Shown piece after piece: positions 1-8,019 of a DNA stretch of 40,818 nucleotides. How positions within the stretch are numbered: the first letter of the stretch is position 1; each line of letters begins with the position of its first letter. Origin of the DNA: Planctomycetota bacterium (GTDB lineage: Bacteria; Planctomycetota; Phycisphaerae; FEN-1346); contig JAUVZF010000034.1 of assembly GCA_030602705.1 (NCBI GenBank), positions 1 to 40,818 on the forward strand, given 5' to 3'. The position numbers and the translations under genes are program-made. Below the pieces are notes generated by a model. The model made no database searches and was not told the origin of the DNA. It was given only the letters and a program-made list of their open reading frames with translations.

Positions 1-33
1 TAGAGCAGTTCACGTTCAACTGTAGCAGGGCAT

Positions 34-118
34 AGCGCGGTGGGTCTCCCGACCCACCGCGCTGGAATGCTGATCTTCCCGCTGCTACGGGCGCGGCGGG
101 TCGGGAGACCCGCCGCGC
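34..118. repeat. Two GC-rich palindromes of one repeat family
   Basis: Two hairpins stand side by side. The first (34-63) has a 13-bp perfect stem and a 4-nt loop. The second (91-118) has a 12-bp stem and a GGGA loop. Both are variants of GCGCGGTGGGTC / GACCCACCGCGC. A third copy lies at 6361-6388. They do not end in a T-tract, so they look like a dispersed palindromic repeat rather than a simple terminator. The remaining sequence between 1 and 154 shows no gene. Confidence 0.7.
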
Positions 119-154
119 AATGTGCTACATGCAATCGTGAATTGCTCTAGATTC

Positions 155-598
155 TCAGGAACAAGCGCGTCGCCTCTTCCACCCGATTCGCATCACACCG
201 GAAAAACCCCAGAAGGCAACCTGAGAAGGCAAGAGCGAAAACAAGGTGTGGACGATAAAACGCTCCGTAAGCGTAAGCCATGGCTTAAGCAGCGGCAATG
301 CCTCGATGAAGACGCTTCCCAGCAAGACCACGAGGAAAGAGGCAATAGCCAGAATGATGCCCCACCGCCAGGCAAAGCAAAACCGTTTTTTCCAGACGGC
401 GGCGGCAATGGCCCCAACCAGCCAAGAGCACAGAGAAAGTCCTCCAAGGACAAACGGCGAAGATCCCATCGGCCCCCAACCGCGTTGGAGGAAGTCCAGA
501 TATCGCGGTTCACCTCCGAGTAACACCAGTAACACGGCCAAGGGGATGACGCAAATCACAAAAACGCAGATCGCGATTCGAACCAGTACGTATTTCAT
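155..598 (-). CDS. Four-helix membrane protein, unknown function
   Basis: This is a 147-residue protein that I do not recognise. It reads as an integral inner-membrane protein with four hydrophobic segments, near residues 3-27, 48-69, 79-101 and 114-136, joined by short loops that are mostly basic (KKRF, WKRRR). The ATG at 598 is chosen because it puts the first helix at the N-terminus; the frame is open further upstream but adds a polar, low-quality stretch. Its base composition is less GC-biased than the neighbouring housekeeping genes. There is no obvious operon partner: the next gene on this strand begins at 1548 and the gap holds no detectable gene. Function cannot be inferred. Confidence 0.6.
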   Translation of the reverse strand: MKYVLVRIAICVFVICVIPLAVLLVLLGGEPRYLDFLQRGWGPMGSSPFVLGGLSLCSWLVGAIAAAVWKKRFCFAWRWGIILAIASFLVVLLGSVFIEALPLLKPWLTLTERFIVHTLFSLLPSQVAFWGFSGVMRIGWKRRRACS

Positions 599-807
599 TG
601 GGCTTGAAGTCCTGTCACTTGTTGCTGAACGGTCTGAACCGACGCTTCCCACCAGGGCTCCCACGGGGGCCAGTCGTCGTCGGGCATGTACATGACGTAG
701 TCGGACCCCGCCGCGCCGTTGCCGGTGTAGGCGTTCGCGAGGGCTCGCTCACGAGAACCTCGACCCTCTTCATTTTTTACACGGCAGCTCTGACTGAGAC
801 TGGAACT

Positions 808-1548
808 TCAAGCAGGTGGCCGCTTCTTAGGGGCGTTGGGATTCTCCTCGAAAGGTGTACCTGCTTCCCACTTGGCCTTGTTCTCGGCCCACCACTTGCG
901 CCACTGCACGGTCAACTCGTTCCGCTTTTCCTTGGCTACCAGCGGGCTTTTCAGATACTGGTCGCTTCCTGCCCACCCTTTGGTTATCGCGTAAATGGCG
1001 GCTGCCGCCTCCGCGAAGACGGACTTGTAGTGCATCTCCGCACCGACCGGCGCGGGATACATCGTTACACTTTCGTAGTCGCTGTCGAGGGCGTGTTCGA
1101 TGAGCACGGGGAGAAACCGTCGATCGCCCCACGGCCGGGCCGTCCGGACAGATTCCAGGAGCGTGCGACCATTGCTACGGCGTATGGCCTCCACTACAAA
1201 GGGGACCAGGCGCGAGTCCTTAAAGTACCATCGCACGAACACAAGGGCGTCCCGTCGCGTGGTTTCCTGGCCCAGGTAGAAGGCGACGGCGCTCAGGGCC
1301 CGCTCGCGGTCCTTCTGGATGGCCTCTTGCGCCGCCTTCATACGGGTCTCATAGTCCGACTGCAAGGCCCGGATTGCCTGAAACACCTTCCACAACGCCT
1401 CATCGGCAACGGGCTTGACCTCAGCCGCCTCCGCCTTTTCCGCCTTTTCCTCGCCCTTCTTGTCCTCCGGAGACGCGGCGAACAAAGGACTGACCACCGA
1501 TACCAGAAGGCACAACCCCACTGGGATTCCCCACGCGGGTGTTCTCAT
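808..1548 (-). CDS. Secreted alpha-helical protein, unknown function
   Basis: The product is 246 residues long. A signal peptide covers about residues 1-25 (hydrophobic core, then an SPLFA-ASP type cleavage region). A Lys/Glu/Ala-rich linker follows (about 28-46), then an all-helical body rich in Arg, Ala and Trp, which reads like degenerate HEAT-type repeats. The C-terminus is basic and proline-rich. The start is well supported by a strong Shine-Dalgarno, AGGAGGTG, ending 4 nt before the ATG at 1548. It is probably exported to the periplasm and acts by protein-protein contact. The next gene in the other direction (2467) also encodes a secreted helical-repeat protein, but I see no clear sequence relation. 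No enzyme motif is visible. Confidence 0.7.
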   Translation of the reverse strand: MRTPAWGIPVGLCLLVSVVSPLFAASPEDKKGEEKAEKAEAAEVKPVADEALWKVFQAIRALQSDYETRMKAAQEAIQKDRERALSAVAFYLGQETTRRDALVFVRWYFKDSRLVPFVVEAIRRSNGRTLLESVRTARPWGDRRFLPVLIEHALDSDYESVTMYPAPVGAEMHYKSVFAEAAAAIYAITKGWAGSDQYLKSPLVAKEKRNELTVQWRKWWAENKAKWEAGTPFEENPNAPKKRPPA

Positions 1549-1808
1549 GGTACACCTCCTATTCTGGCCTTTCGCAGGTTTTCAGGGTACTGCGGGTAGG
1601 TGGGAGACGCAAGGAAGATGAAAGCGAGCCGGCCCGGCATGCCGATGAGATCGTTGCAAAGCGACTCTTATCGGAGGCCGGGCCGTTTGTCGTTACCCGG
1701 ATTCAGGCCGTTCTCAGCGTACTCTGCGTTCAGAGCCGTTGCCGTTCAATCCGCAATCCGCAATCCGCAATCCGAAATGGCCTTTGCCCTCTTCCCCATT
1801 CCCTGCCG

Positions 1809-1868
1809 TTTTGTTAGAACTCTAACAAAATCCTCGCCCCTCCCTCCATTTTGTTAGAACTCTAACAA
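1809..1868. promoter_or_regulatory. Twin palindromes, possible operator pair
   Basis: The sequence TTGTTAGA-AC-TCTAACAA occurs twice, at 1811-1828 (arms extend to 1809-1830) and 1851-1868. Each is a perfect 8-10 bp inverted repeat with a 2-nt centre. The copies start exactly 40 bp apart, close to four helical turns, which would suit two dimers of one DNA-binding protein on the same face. There is no T-tract typical of a terminator. The flanking genes are divergent (starts at 1548 and 2467), so either could be the target. The regulator is unknown; a role as an operator is inference. Confidence 0.4.
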
Positions 1869-1952
1869 CTTTTCGGTCCCTGCGGCGCTGCGCTCGCCGG
1901 TTGCCTGTGGGCCTTGGTGACTTACATCAATTTTGCCCCCTCAAAAACCCCT

Positions 1953-2003
1953 CAAAAACGGAACAAAACGGAACAAAACGGAACAAAAACGGAACAAAAC
2001 GGA
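1953..2003. repeat. 10-bp tandem repeat, about 4.5 copies
   Basis: The unit GGAACAAAAC repeats head to tail, with one copy lengthened by an A. It is strongly purine-skewed and AT-rich against a GC-rich background. The copies have no spacers, so it is not CRISPR. One frame would encode a Lys/Asn/Thr/Gln repeat, but it has no ribosome-binding site and looks incidental. Confidence 0.75.
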
Positions 2004-2164
2004 CACATAAATCGCAAAAACCGATCAAAAACCAGCGCGTTTTGCCTTACCTATCTTAACATTTGGGCCCAAATCGCCCCTCACGGCCCAGAATCAAGGC
2101 TCCGAGCCAAAAAAAACGCGCATTTGCGCGTTTCGGCGAGGTGAAATTTGACGTAAGTGTTATG

Positions 2165-2332
2165 CAGGTGGCCGCATGTTTCGGCAGTGCAGGCGGTTGT
2201 AGCGCCGGGCTTTATGCCCGGTCCCGATGTATCGGGATTGGCGGCGGCGCCGGCCAGGATGCGCCGGGGATAAACCCCGGCGCTACGGCCAAGCCGCAGG
2301 AAATCGTCCCCTGCCAGAAATCGTTGCCACGC
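2165..2332. mobile_element. MITE-like element, GTGTGGCAA family, copy A
   Basis: This element is homologous along its length to the copy at 26723-26873. It has a degenerate left end and a clear right end (CCAGAAATCGTTGCCAC). Inside are the stem GTAGCGCCGGGC-TTTAT-GCCCG (2199-2220) and the stem GCGCCGGGG-ATAAA-CCCCGGCGC (about 2261-2284). It has no coding capacity. Its right part lies just upstream of the gene starting at 2467. Confidence 0.6.
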
Positions 2333-2466
2333 CCTTCCCACGGGGCGGCGGCAAAACGCTTGACAGGTTCAGGGCCAGGCATTACGGTAAGGGGCATCGG
2401 ACCAAGGGAGTGGTGTGTCGGGAAACCGGGGGCGGTGCGGGGCCCTGCCGGCATAAGGAGTCCTTC

Positions 2467-3507
2467 ATGAGACGATTCGCTTCGGTGGCGGTGCTGGTGG
2501 TTTTGCTTCTGTCGGCCCGAAGCGTGGCTCAGGTGGCCGGCAGCATCGAGGACCTCCGCGATAAGGCGAACATGACGGAGGCCGACCGTCAGCGAATCCG
2601 CGCGTGGGTCACAGCCGCCGTCAAGACCATGCTGACCAACACGGCCCCCGACCGTCGCGGGATGGTGGTGGCACGCGACAACATCCTCTACGAGGCCGGG
2701 GGCGGCAGCCGCACGCCGGAGTTCGTCCGGGCGTTCGGCGAAGAGGCCATCGTTGCCCTCAAGGCCGCCGAGAAGAAAGCCATCAGCCAGGAGGCCCGCG
2801 TCAATTGGGTGATGACCGTCGCCCAATTGCGGACGCTGGATGGCGTCGCAATTCTGAGGACCGCCCTGGAGAAGGACCCGTATCCGGCTTCGCGTTACTG
2901 GGCGGCCAAAGGGTTGGCCCTCGTGGCTCCGGTCGTCACGGAACAGGTCGTGCCGCGGCTGGAAGCGGAGATCGCCGAGAGCATCGAGAAAGTGCTCGAT
3001 ACCGAAACGTCGAAGGTGACGCTTCTGCAACTGCTGGACGTGCTCGGGCAGTTCCACCATGAACGCGCCCACGACGTGCTGGCGCCGGCCGTCGGCAAGA
3101 TCGTGACCCGGATGAGCGCCTCGGACCCGATCGTCGCCCAAATCCTGGCCAGGGCCGTGCGGTCCCTGGAACGGGCCTACGCACGGGAGCGCCGGCCGCA
3201 AGGCAAGAGCAGCCTGCTGATGGCCTATGCCACGCTGTGTGTGTGGATCATGCCGCCGGTCGCCGATGCGAACCTGATGGCCGACCTGAACGCCTCCCTC
3301 GAGAAGATCACCGGCCAGAAGGCCGGTTTCGTCGCGACCGACGACGCCGTGATGCAGAAACTGGCCCTTCTGGAATGGGTCGAGAAACTGGTCAAGACGA
3401 AGCAGATTCCCAAGCGGCCGGCCATGCCGCCCGGCATTGAAGCCACCGTCAAGGGCCTTGTCGCTGCCGGCGCCTCGTCGGGAGCCGCAGGCGGTGCCGC
3501 GCCGTAG
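2467..3507 (+). CDS. Secreted HEAT-like repeat protein
   Basis: The product is 346 residues long. A signal peptide spans about residues 1-22, with a hydrophobic VLVVLLL core and a likely cut after SVA-Q. The mature part is almost wholly alpha-helical, with recurring helical pairs such as AILRTALEKDPYPASRYWAA that resemble HEAT/armadillo repeats. The C-terminus is Ala/Gly-rich. The ATG at 2467 follows AAGGAG with good spacing and is preferred to open frame further upstream, which runs through repeat DNA. A weak promoter may lie at 2360-2365 (TTGACA) and 2383-2388 (TACGGT). No catalytic motif is seen, so a scaffold or binding role in the periplasm is the most that can be inferred. Confidence 0.75.
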   Translation: MRRFASVAVLVVLLLSARSVAQVAGSIEDLRDKANMTEADRQRIRAWVTAAVKTMLTNTAPDRRGMVVARDNILYEAGGGSRTPEFVRAFGEEAIVALKAAEKKAISQEARVNWVMTVAQLRTLDGVAILRTALEKDPYPASRYWAAKGLALVAPVVTEQVVPRLEAEIAESIEKVLDTETSKVTLLQLLDVLGQFHHERAHDVLAPAVGKIVTRMSASDPIVAQILARAVRSLERAYARERRPQGKSSLLMAYATLCVWIMPPVADANLMADLNASLEKITGQKAGFVATDDAVMQKLALLEWVEKLVKTKQIPKRPAMPPGIEATVKGLVAAGASSGAAGGAAP

Positions 3508-3610
3508 ATGGCCCGCGTCGAATCCTCGGCTGGCTCCCGTTCCGGGGTGACGCAGTGGGCGGTGACTACAGGGGGGCTCGGGACGCCTCGAACGAGGCTC
3601 ACGGATCCGG

Positions 3611-5266
3611 ATGCGCAGGCTTCTCACACTTCTTGCCGTGGCGGCAGCCGTCGTGGTCGCCGTAGCGGTACTCGCCCATCGGACGCGGGGTCCCCCGGCC
3701 GACCTTGTGTGGACGAGCGGCCCGGAGGTGGCGACGCTCGATCCTGCTAAGATGACGGCGCTGAACGACCACCGGGTGGCGGCCGCCCTGTTCGAGGGCC
3801 TGACGGTTCTCGACCCCGTTGACCTGAAACCGCGCCCGGGGGTTGCGTATCGGTGGGACATCTCCGACGACCGGAAGGCCTACACGTTCCACCTGCGGCC
3901 GGATGCGCGGTGGAGCGACGGCCGGCCCGTGACGGCGGCGGACTTCGCGTGGTCCTGGCAGCGGGTGCTCGATCCGAAGACGGCCGCCGACTACGCCTAC
4001 ATGCTGTATCCCATCCGCGGGGCGAAGGCCTACTTTGAAGCAGCGGTCAAGGACCCGGCAAAGGCCGATTTCTCAACGGTGGGCATCCGCGTTCAAGGTC
4101 CGCGGCAACTGACGGTTGAACTCGAGGAGCCGACCGCGTATTTCCTCGATCTGGCGGCGTTCGGGACGTACCTGCCCGTGCGCCGCAGCGTGCTCGAACG
4201 ATGCGGCGACCGCTGGACGTTTCCGCCGAACATCATCTCGAACGGTGCGTACCACCTCGTCGATTGGGAGTTCCGCAGCCGCATGCGGTGGCAGAAGAAC
4301 CCGTACTACTGGAACGCCGCCAACGTGGCGCTCGAGCGGATCGAGGTCCGGGTCTTCGAGCACGCGGGTACGGCGCTGCTGGCCTACGAGACGGGGGCCG
4401 TGGACCTGACGACGGTCGTGCCGTCGCTGGCGCGCCAGCCGCTGCTTGCGGCTCGCGACGCGGGCAAACGCACGGACGTCTTCCACGGGGAGGACCTCGG
4501 CACGTACTTTTACCGGTTCAACTGCACCAGGAAGCCGCTGACCGATGTGCGTGTGCGGCGGGCGCTGGCGCTGGCGATCAGTCGAGGGCCGATCATCGAA
4601 CGGGCGACGCGCGGAGGCGAGCGGCCGGCAACGGCGCTCGTGCCGCCCGGCATGGCCGGTTATCCCGCGGTGCCAGGCCTCCCGGAGGACGTACAGGAGG
4701 CCCGGCGGCTGCTCGCCGAGGCGGGGCACGCGGGCGGCAAGGGTATCGGCGAACTCTCGATACTCGTCAACAGGGGGCTCGGCCACGTGCCGGTTGCCGA
4801 GATGATACAGCAGCAGTGGAGTGAGCGGCTGGGACTGGACGTGCGGATCGAGCAGGTCGAGTGGAAGGTTTTTCTCGACATGACCCAGAAACTCGATTAT
4901 CAGATCGCCCGCGCCGGCTGGTACGGCGACTACGTGGACCCGAACACGTTCCTCGACATGTTCGTAACCGGCGGCGGCAACAACGAGACGGGTTGGTCGA
5001 ACGCCCAGTACGATGCGCTCATCGAAGAGGCGGCGCGCGAGACCGATCCGACAAAGCGGACGGCCGTCCTGACGCGGGCCGAGCGACTGTTGCTTCGTGA
5101 GGTGCCCATCGTTCCGATCTACGTTTACACGACCACGATGCTCGTCCGTCCGGGGCTTCAAGGCGTGACGCCGAACCTGTTGAACCGGATCGACTTCGGC
5201 CGCCTCCGCTGGGGAAGGCGCGACGCCGAAGCGGAACCCAGGCAGGTTCCGGTCCGGACGCCCTAA
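3611..5266 (+). CDS. ABC transporter solute-binding protein, OppA/DppA family
   Basis: The 551-residue product is a family 5 extracellular solute-binding protein (peptide, nickel or similar ligand). An N-terminal hydrophobic segment (about residues 3-22) serves as signal peptide or anchor; there is no lipobox cysteine. The body has the family landmarks in order: the EVATLDPAK start, LFEGLTVLDP, a W-x-IS-DD-x-K-x-YTFHLRPDARWSDG block near residue 80-105, VTAADFAWSWQRVLDP, SNGAYHLVDW, and the late segment VDPNTFLDMFVTGGGNNETGWSN. Its length is normal for the family. No permease or ATPase genes adjoin it, so the rest of the transporter must be encoded elsewhere and the ligand cannot be assigned. 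The ribosome-binding site is weak. Its TAA stop codon lies inside the left inverted repeat of the element at 5263-5558. Confidence 0.88.
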   Translation: MRRLLTLLAVAAAVVVAVAVLAHRTRGPPADLVWTSGPEVATLDPAKMTALNDHRVAAALFEGLTVLDPVDLKPRPGVAYRWDISDDRKAYTFHLRPDARWSDGRPVTAADFAWSWQRVLDPKTAADYAYMLYPIRGAKAYFEAAVKDPAKADFSTVGIRVQGPRQLTVELEEPTAYFLDLAAFGTYLPVRRSVLERCGDRWTFPPNIISNGAYHLVDWEFRSRMRWQKNPYYWNAANVALERIEVRVFEHAGTALLAYETGAVDLTTVVPSLARQPLLAARDAGKRTDVFHGEDLGTYFYRFNCTRKPLTDVRVRRALALAISRGPIIERATRGGERPATALVPPGMAGYPAVPGLPEDVQEARRLLAEAGHAGGKGIGELSILVNRGLGHVPVAEMIQQQWSERLGLDVRIEQVEWKVFLDMTQKLDYQIARAGWYGDYVDPNTFLDMFVTGGGNNETGWSNAQYDALIEEAARETDPTKRTAVLTRAERLLLREVPIVPIYVYTTTMLVRPGLQGVTPNLLNRIDFGRLRWGRRDAEAEPRQVPVRTP

Positions 5267-5558
5267 GCAGGAGCGATGAAGTCAATCCGAATTCGGCGGT
5301 TCCGCGCCGGGGATAAACCCCGGCGCTACGACCGTGGCGTGCACCCGAGTCCGTAGCGCCCGTACGGGCGGCCGTTGGTCAGGCCGATGGCGGTTCCGCG
5401 CCGGGGATAAACCCCGGCGCTACGGCCGTGGCGTGCACCCGAGTTCGTAGCGCCGGGCTTTATGCCCGGCGGCCGTTGGTCAGGCCGACGGCGGTTCCGC
5501 GCCGGGGATAAACCCCGGCGCTACGGCCGTTCGGGAAGACTTTGTCGCTCCTGCTTAG
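5263..5558. mobile_element. 296-bp MITE-like element with 21-bp terminal inverted repeats
   Basis: The left end (5263-5283, beginning CTAAGCAGGAGCGA) and the right end (5538-5558) are inverted copies differing at about two positions. Between them is a tandem array of units of about 95-100 bp, each with the stem GCGCCGGGG-ATAAA-CCCCGGCGC (5304-5329, 5398-5423, 5499-5524). The stems are separated by a CGTAGCGCC palindrome and GGCCGTTGGTCAGGCCGA. It has no coding capacity. The left end supplies the TAA stop of the upstream solute-binding protein gene. Confidence 0.7.
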
Positions 5559-5590
5559 ACCGCGCGGGGGAAAGAGAAGGGAGGTCTCGG

Positions 5591-6322
5591 ATGACCTTGC
5601 TTCACGACTACCAGCACGGGACGGCCTACTGCCGCGACGCCATGCCGCCGAGGGATCCGTATTGGCAGAAAAGCGTGGGCCCGTACAAATCCTACGCCGA
5701 GACGGGATCGGCGGTCGTCTCGTTGGAGCGTCCGGATACGTTGCCGGAAGCGGACTTGTGGAAGGTCTTGCGGAGCCGCCGCAGCCGGCGTGATTTTCGC
5801 GACGAGGTGATGCCGCAGCAGACGCTTATGCTGCTGCTTTGGGCGGCGCAGGGCATTACGCAGCCGGGCCACTGGGCGTTTCGGACGGCGCCGTCGGCCG
5901 GGGCGCTGTATCCGGTTGAGACGTACGTCTGTGCGGCACGGGTCGAGGGACTCGAGCCGGGTATCTATCACTGGGAACTTCCCGATGAGCGTCTCGCGCT
6001 GGTCGCTGCGATGGGCGACGTGGCTGCGGCCGCGCAGGCGGCGTGTCTGGACCAGGGAATGGTTGGCCGGGCGGCGGTTACGTTTATCTGGTCCGCCGTC
6101 TGGGGACGAAGCGCCCGGAAATACGGTGACCGGGCCCTGCGGTACGTGTACCTGGACGCGGGCCACCTGGCCGAAAACCTGCACCTGGCCGCGACGGGGC
6201 TCGGACTCGGCGCCTGTATGATCGGGGCGTTTCTGGACGATGAGATGAACGCGCTCGCGGGCGTGGACGGCGAGGAGGAGTCGGTTGTCTATGCCGCCTG
6301 CGTGGGGACGCCGCGGGGTTAG
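5591..6322 (+). CDS. SagB/ThcOx-type nitroreductase-fold oxidoreductase
   Basis: This is a 243-residue FMN-dependent oxidoreductase of the nitroreductase superfamily, closest by eye to the SagB/ThcOx dehydrogenase group. Known members oxidise azolines to azoles in modified peptides, but many stand-alone bacterial members have no known substrate. Landmarks are RSRRSRRDFRDEVM (about 61-74, FMN phosphate binding), TAPSAGALYPVETYV (about 99-113, the SagB-type signature) and GLGLGACMIGAFLDDEM near residue 205. The ATG at 5591 follows GGGAGGT. No YcaO cyclodehydratase, precursor peptide or protease lies nearby, so a role in peptide modification is not supported by context. The cytoplasm is the likely location. 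Confidence 0.85.
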   Translation: MTLLHDYQHGTAYCRDAMPPRDPYWQKSVGPYKSYAETGSAVVSLERPDTLPEADLWKVLRSRRSRRDFRDEVMPQQTLMLLLWAAQGITQPGHWAFRTAPSAGALYPVETYVCAARVEGLEPGIYHWELPDERLALVAAMGDVAAAAQAACLDQGMVGRAAVTFIWSAVWGRSARKYGDRALRYVYLDAGHLAENLHLAATGLGLGACMIGAFLDDEMNALAGVDGEEESVVYAACVGTPRG

Positions 6323-6360
6323 GTGAGGCAGGGCGCCTGGGTGGCGTGTGTCAACGCTTT

Positions 6361-6388
6361 GCGCGGTGGGTGCGGAGACCCACCGCGC
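6361..6388. repeat. GC-rich palindrome, third copy of the 34-118 family
   Basis: An 11-bp stem (GCGCGGTGGGT / ACCCACCGCGC) encloses a 6-nt loop. It matches the two hairpins at the start of the window. It lies between the SagB-like gene and the next gene, where it could slow or stop transcription, though no T-run follows. Confidence 0.65.
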
Positions 6389-6423
6389 AAAACTCACCTC
6401 GTCCTGCTTGGCGGAGCAATCCC

Positions 6424-7404
6424 ATGACGACGTCGCCGCCGGAAAAACCTTTCGAGCCGCCTGACCCGGGTCTGCCGGGCATGGGGCGGTCTGAAGAGGT
6501 GCCCGAGAAGCCTGTCCCCGCGCTGGCCGGCCCGCCGCGCGACGTGCCGCGGCTGGTCTATTGGACGAACCTTCTGGGCGGGTTCTACAACCAGTTCGCG
6601 TGGCTGTGGCTGGGCATCATGGGCGCAATCATGTGGATTTTCCTGCCGAACGCCGACTGGGCGGGGCTGTACCATTTCCGCGGCGACCTGCAAACGGCGC
6701 CTGGCGTTGTGCTGGAGTCGCGCGAGACCAACTGCTCGGAGAACGAGGTGAAGGTGTACGCACAGACGTATCGGTTCACCGCCTCCGACGGCCGCCAGTA
6801 CGAGAACACGTCGTACGCGACGGGCAGGCGGCTGAAAAAGGGGGTGAAGGTGACGGTCGAGTACGTCCCAGGCGACCCATCGATCTCGCGCGTCCAGGGC
6901 ATGCGACGCGGGGCGTTCGGGATCGAAGGCTGGGGCGGGGCCTTGATTCTGGTTGGCTTCGTCGTGTTCCTGGGCGTTGGCTTCGGGATGCTCGTGGTGG
7001 GCCTGGTCCGAGGCATCAAGGCCAACCGGATGCTCGCAGGTGGCAAACTCGCCCTGGGCAAACTGAAGTCCAAGAGGCCGACCAACACGCGCTTCAACGA
7101 CCGGACGGTGTGGGAGTTCACCTTTGAGTTCGTTGCCGACGACAACCGCACGTACGAAACGAAGGCCAAGACGCACAAGACGGACGACCTGTCGGACCTG
7201 GCCGGCGAGTACCTCCTGTACGATACGTTCAGTCCGACCTGCGCTGCGCTGCTTGACAACATGCCCGGCGGTGTCGCGATCGACAACCTCGGCCAACTTC
7301 GGACGAGGAGCCCGGGCAAGGCCGTGGCGTCGCTGCTCGTGCCCGTCCTGGTGGTCTCGGCGCACTCAGGTGTTGCGTATCTCGTGTTGGTCGTCTTCGT
7401 GTAG
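6424..7404 (+). CDS. DUF3592-like membrane protein
   Basis: The 326-residue product has a proline-rich cytoplasmic N-terminus (about 1-45) and three hydrophobic segments, near 58-76, 172-196 and 302-326. Between the first two is a beta-rich domain with the pattern GVVLESRETNCSENEVKVYAQ ... YRFTASDGRQYENTSYATG ... GVKVTVEYVPGDPSISRV, which fits the DUF3592 family. A second, similar beta domain follows the middle helix pair (WEFTFEFVADDNRTYETKAKTH), so the protein appears to carry two related modules. The family has no assigned function. The ATG at 6424 has GGAG upstream. The stop lies 9 nt before the next gene, suggesting co-transcription. Confidence 0.7.
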   Translation: MTTSPPEKPFEPPDPGLPGMGRSEEVPEKPVPALAGPPRDVPRLVYWTNLLGGFYNQFAWLWLGIMGAIMWIFLPNADWAGLYHFRGDLQTAPGVVLESRETNCSENEVKVYAQTYRFTASDGRQYENTSYATGRRLKKGVKVTVEYVPGDPSISRVQGMRRGAFGIEGWGGALILVGFVVFLGVGFGMLVVGLVRGIKANRMLAGGKLALGKLKSKRPTNTRFNDRTVWEFTFEFVADDNRTYETKAKTHKTDDLSDLAGEYLLYDTFSPTCAALLDNMPGGVAIDNLGQLRTRSPGKAVASLLVPVLVVSAHSGVAYLVLVVFV

Positions 7405-7413
7405 CGTGAACTG

Positions 7414-7950
7414 ATGGGCAAGTTCGCGAAGCCGCGCGTCGTCGTCAGCAAATGCCTCGGGTTTGCGCCCTGTCGCTACAATGGCGAGATCGTCTCCGAC
7501 GAGGTCGTCTCTCGTCTGGCGGAGGACGTGGCGTTCTTGCCGGTGTGTCCCGAGATGGAGATCGGCCTCGGCTGTCCGCGTGATCCGATTCGCATCGTGG
7601 TCTCGGGCGGCGAGCGGCGCCTGGTGCAGCCGGCGACGGGCAGGGACCTTTCCGGTGCGATGCGCGAGTTCGCGAAGCGGTTTCTCGATTCGGTGGGCGA
7701 GGTGGACGGATTCCTGCTGAAGGCGCGGTCGCCGTCGTGCGGAATCAGCGACGTGAAGGTGTATGACGAGCCTGAGGGCGAGGCCTTTCGGCGCGAGGGC
7801 CGCGGTTTCTTCGCGGAAGCCGTGCTGGAGCGGTTCGCCCACCTGCAGATCGAGGACGAAGAGCGGCTACGGGACGATGCCGCGTGTGAAGGCTTTCTGG
7901 CGAGAGTTCTGGCGGCGGCCGCGTCGCGTCGGTCATCCTGCCGGCGCTGA
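7414..7950 (+). CDS. DUF523 family protein
   Basis: The 178-residue product carries the DUF523 (YbbK-like) pattern: VVSKCLGFAPCRYNG with Cys14 and Cys20, then LPVCPEMEIGLGCPRDPIRI, and LLKARSPSCGISDVKVYD. The conserved cysteines suggest metal or Fe-S binding, but the biochemical role is unknown. In larger relatives this domain is fused to DUF1722. Here the sequence after residue 140 (ERFAHLQIEDEERLRDD ... FLARVLAAAASRR) resembles the junction leading into that second domain but then stops. This could be the natural short form or a loss of the second domain. It follows the DUF3592-like gene by 9 nt and precedes the transpeptidase gene by 69 nt. Confidence 0.8.
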   Translation: MGKFAKPRVVVSKCLGFAPCRYNGEIVSDEVVSRLAEDVAFLPVCPEMEIGLGCPRDPIRIVVSGGERRLVQPATGRDLSGAMREFAKRFLDSVGEVDGFLLKARSPSCGISDVKVYDEPEGEAFRREGRGFFAEAVLERFAHLQIEDEERLRDDAACEGFLARVLAAAASRRSSCRR

Positions 7951-8019
7951 CGCTCGCCGGCCACGGCCTGTACGCGGGCTGCAGCCTTTTCAACTGAGCG
8001 AAATGATGAGTGACCGTCG

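Larger units (their letters stand above)
1549..2466. other. 918-bp intergenic region rich in repeats, no gene
   Basis: This gap holds no credible gene. In order it contains a 9-bp tandem repeat (CAATCCGCA units, about 1746-1775), twin perfect palindromes (1809-1868), a 10-bp tandem repeat (about 1953-2003), a small GC hairpin made of CGCGCATTTGCGCG-type sequence (about 2117-2131), and a terminal-inverted-repeat element (2165-2332). Short open frames through it are made of repeat sequence and have no ribosome-binding sites. Confidence 0.6.

Noticed and set aside
1953..2003. Tandem repeat considered as a CRISPR remnant
   Set aside because: The units are 10 bp, directly abutting, without spacers and without cas genes.
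2165..2300. Hairpins of the CGCCGGGG-ATAAA-CCCC type as terminators
   Set aside because: They recur many times inside inverted-repeat elements, have no T-tract, and are better explained as element interiors.
2212..3861. Long minus-strand frame opposite the secreted repeat protein gene
   Set aside because: It is antisense to a gene with signal peptide and ribosome-binding site, and its start lies in the next gene; no family features.
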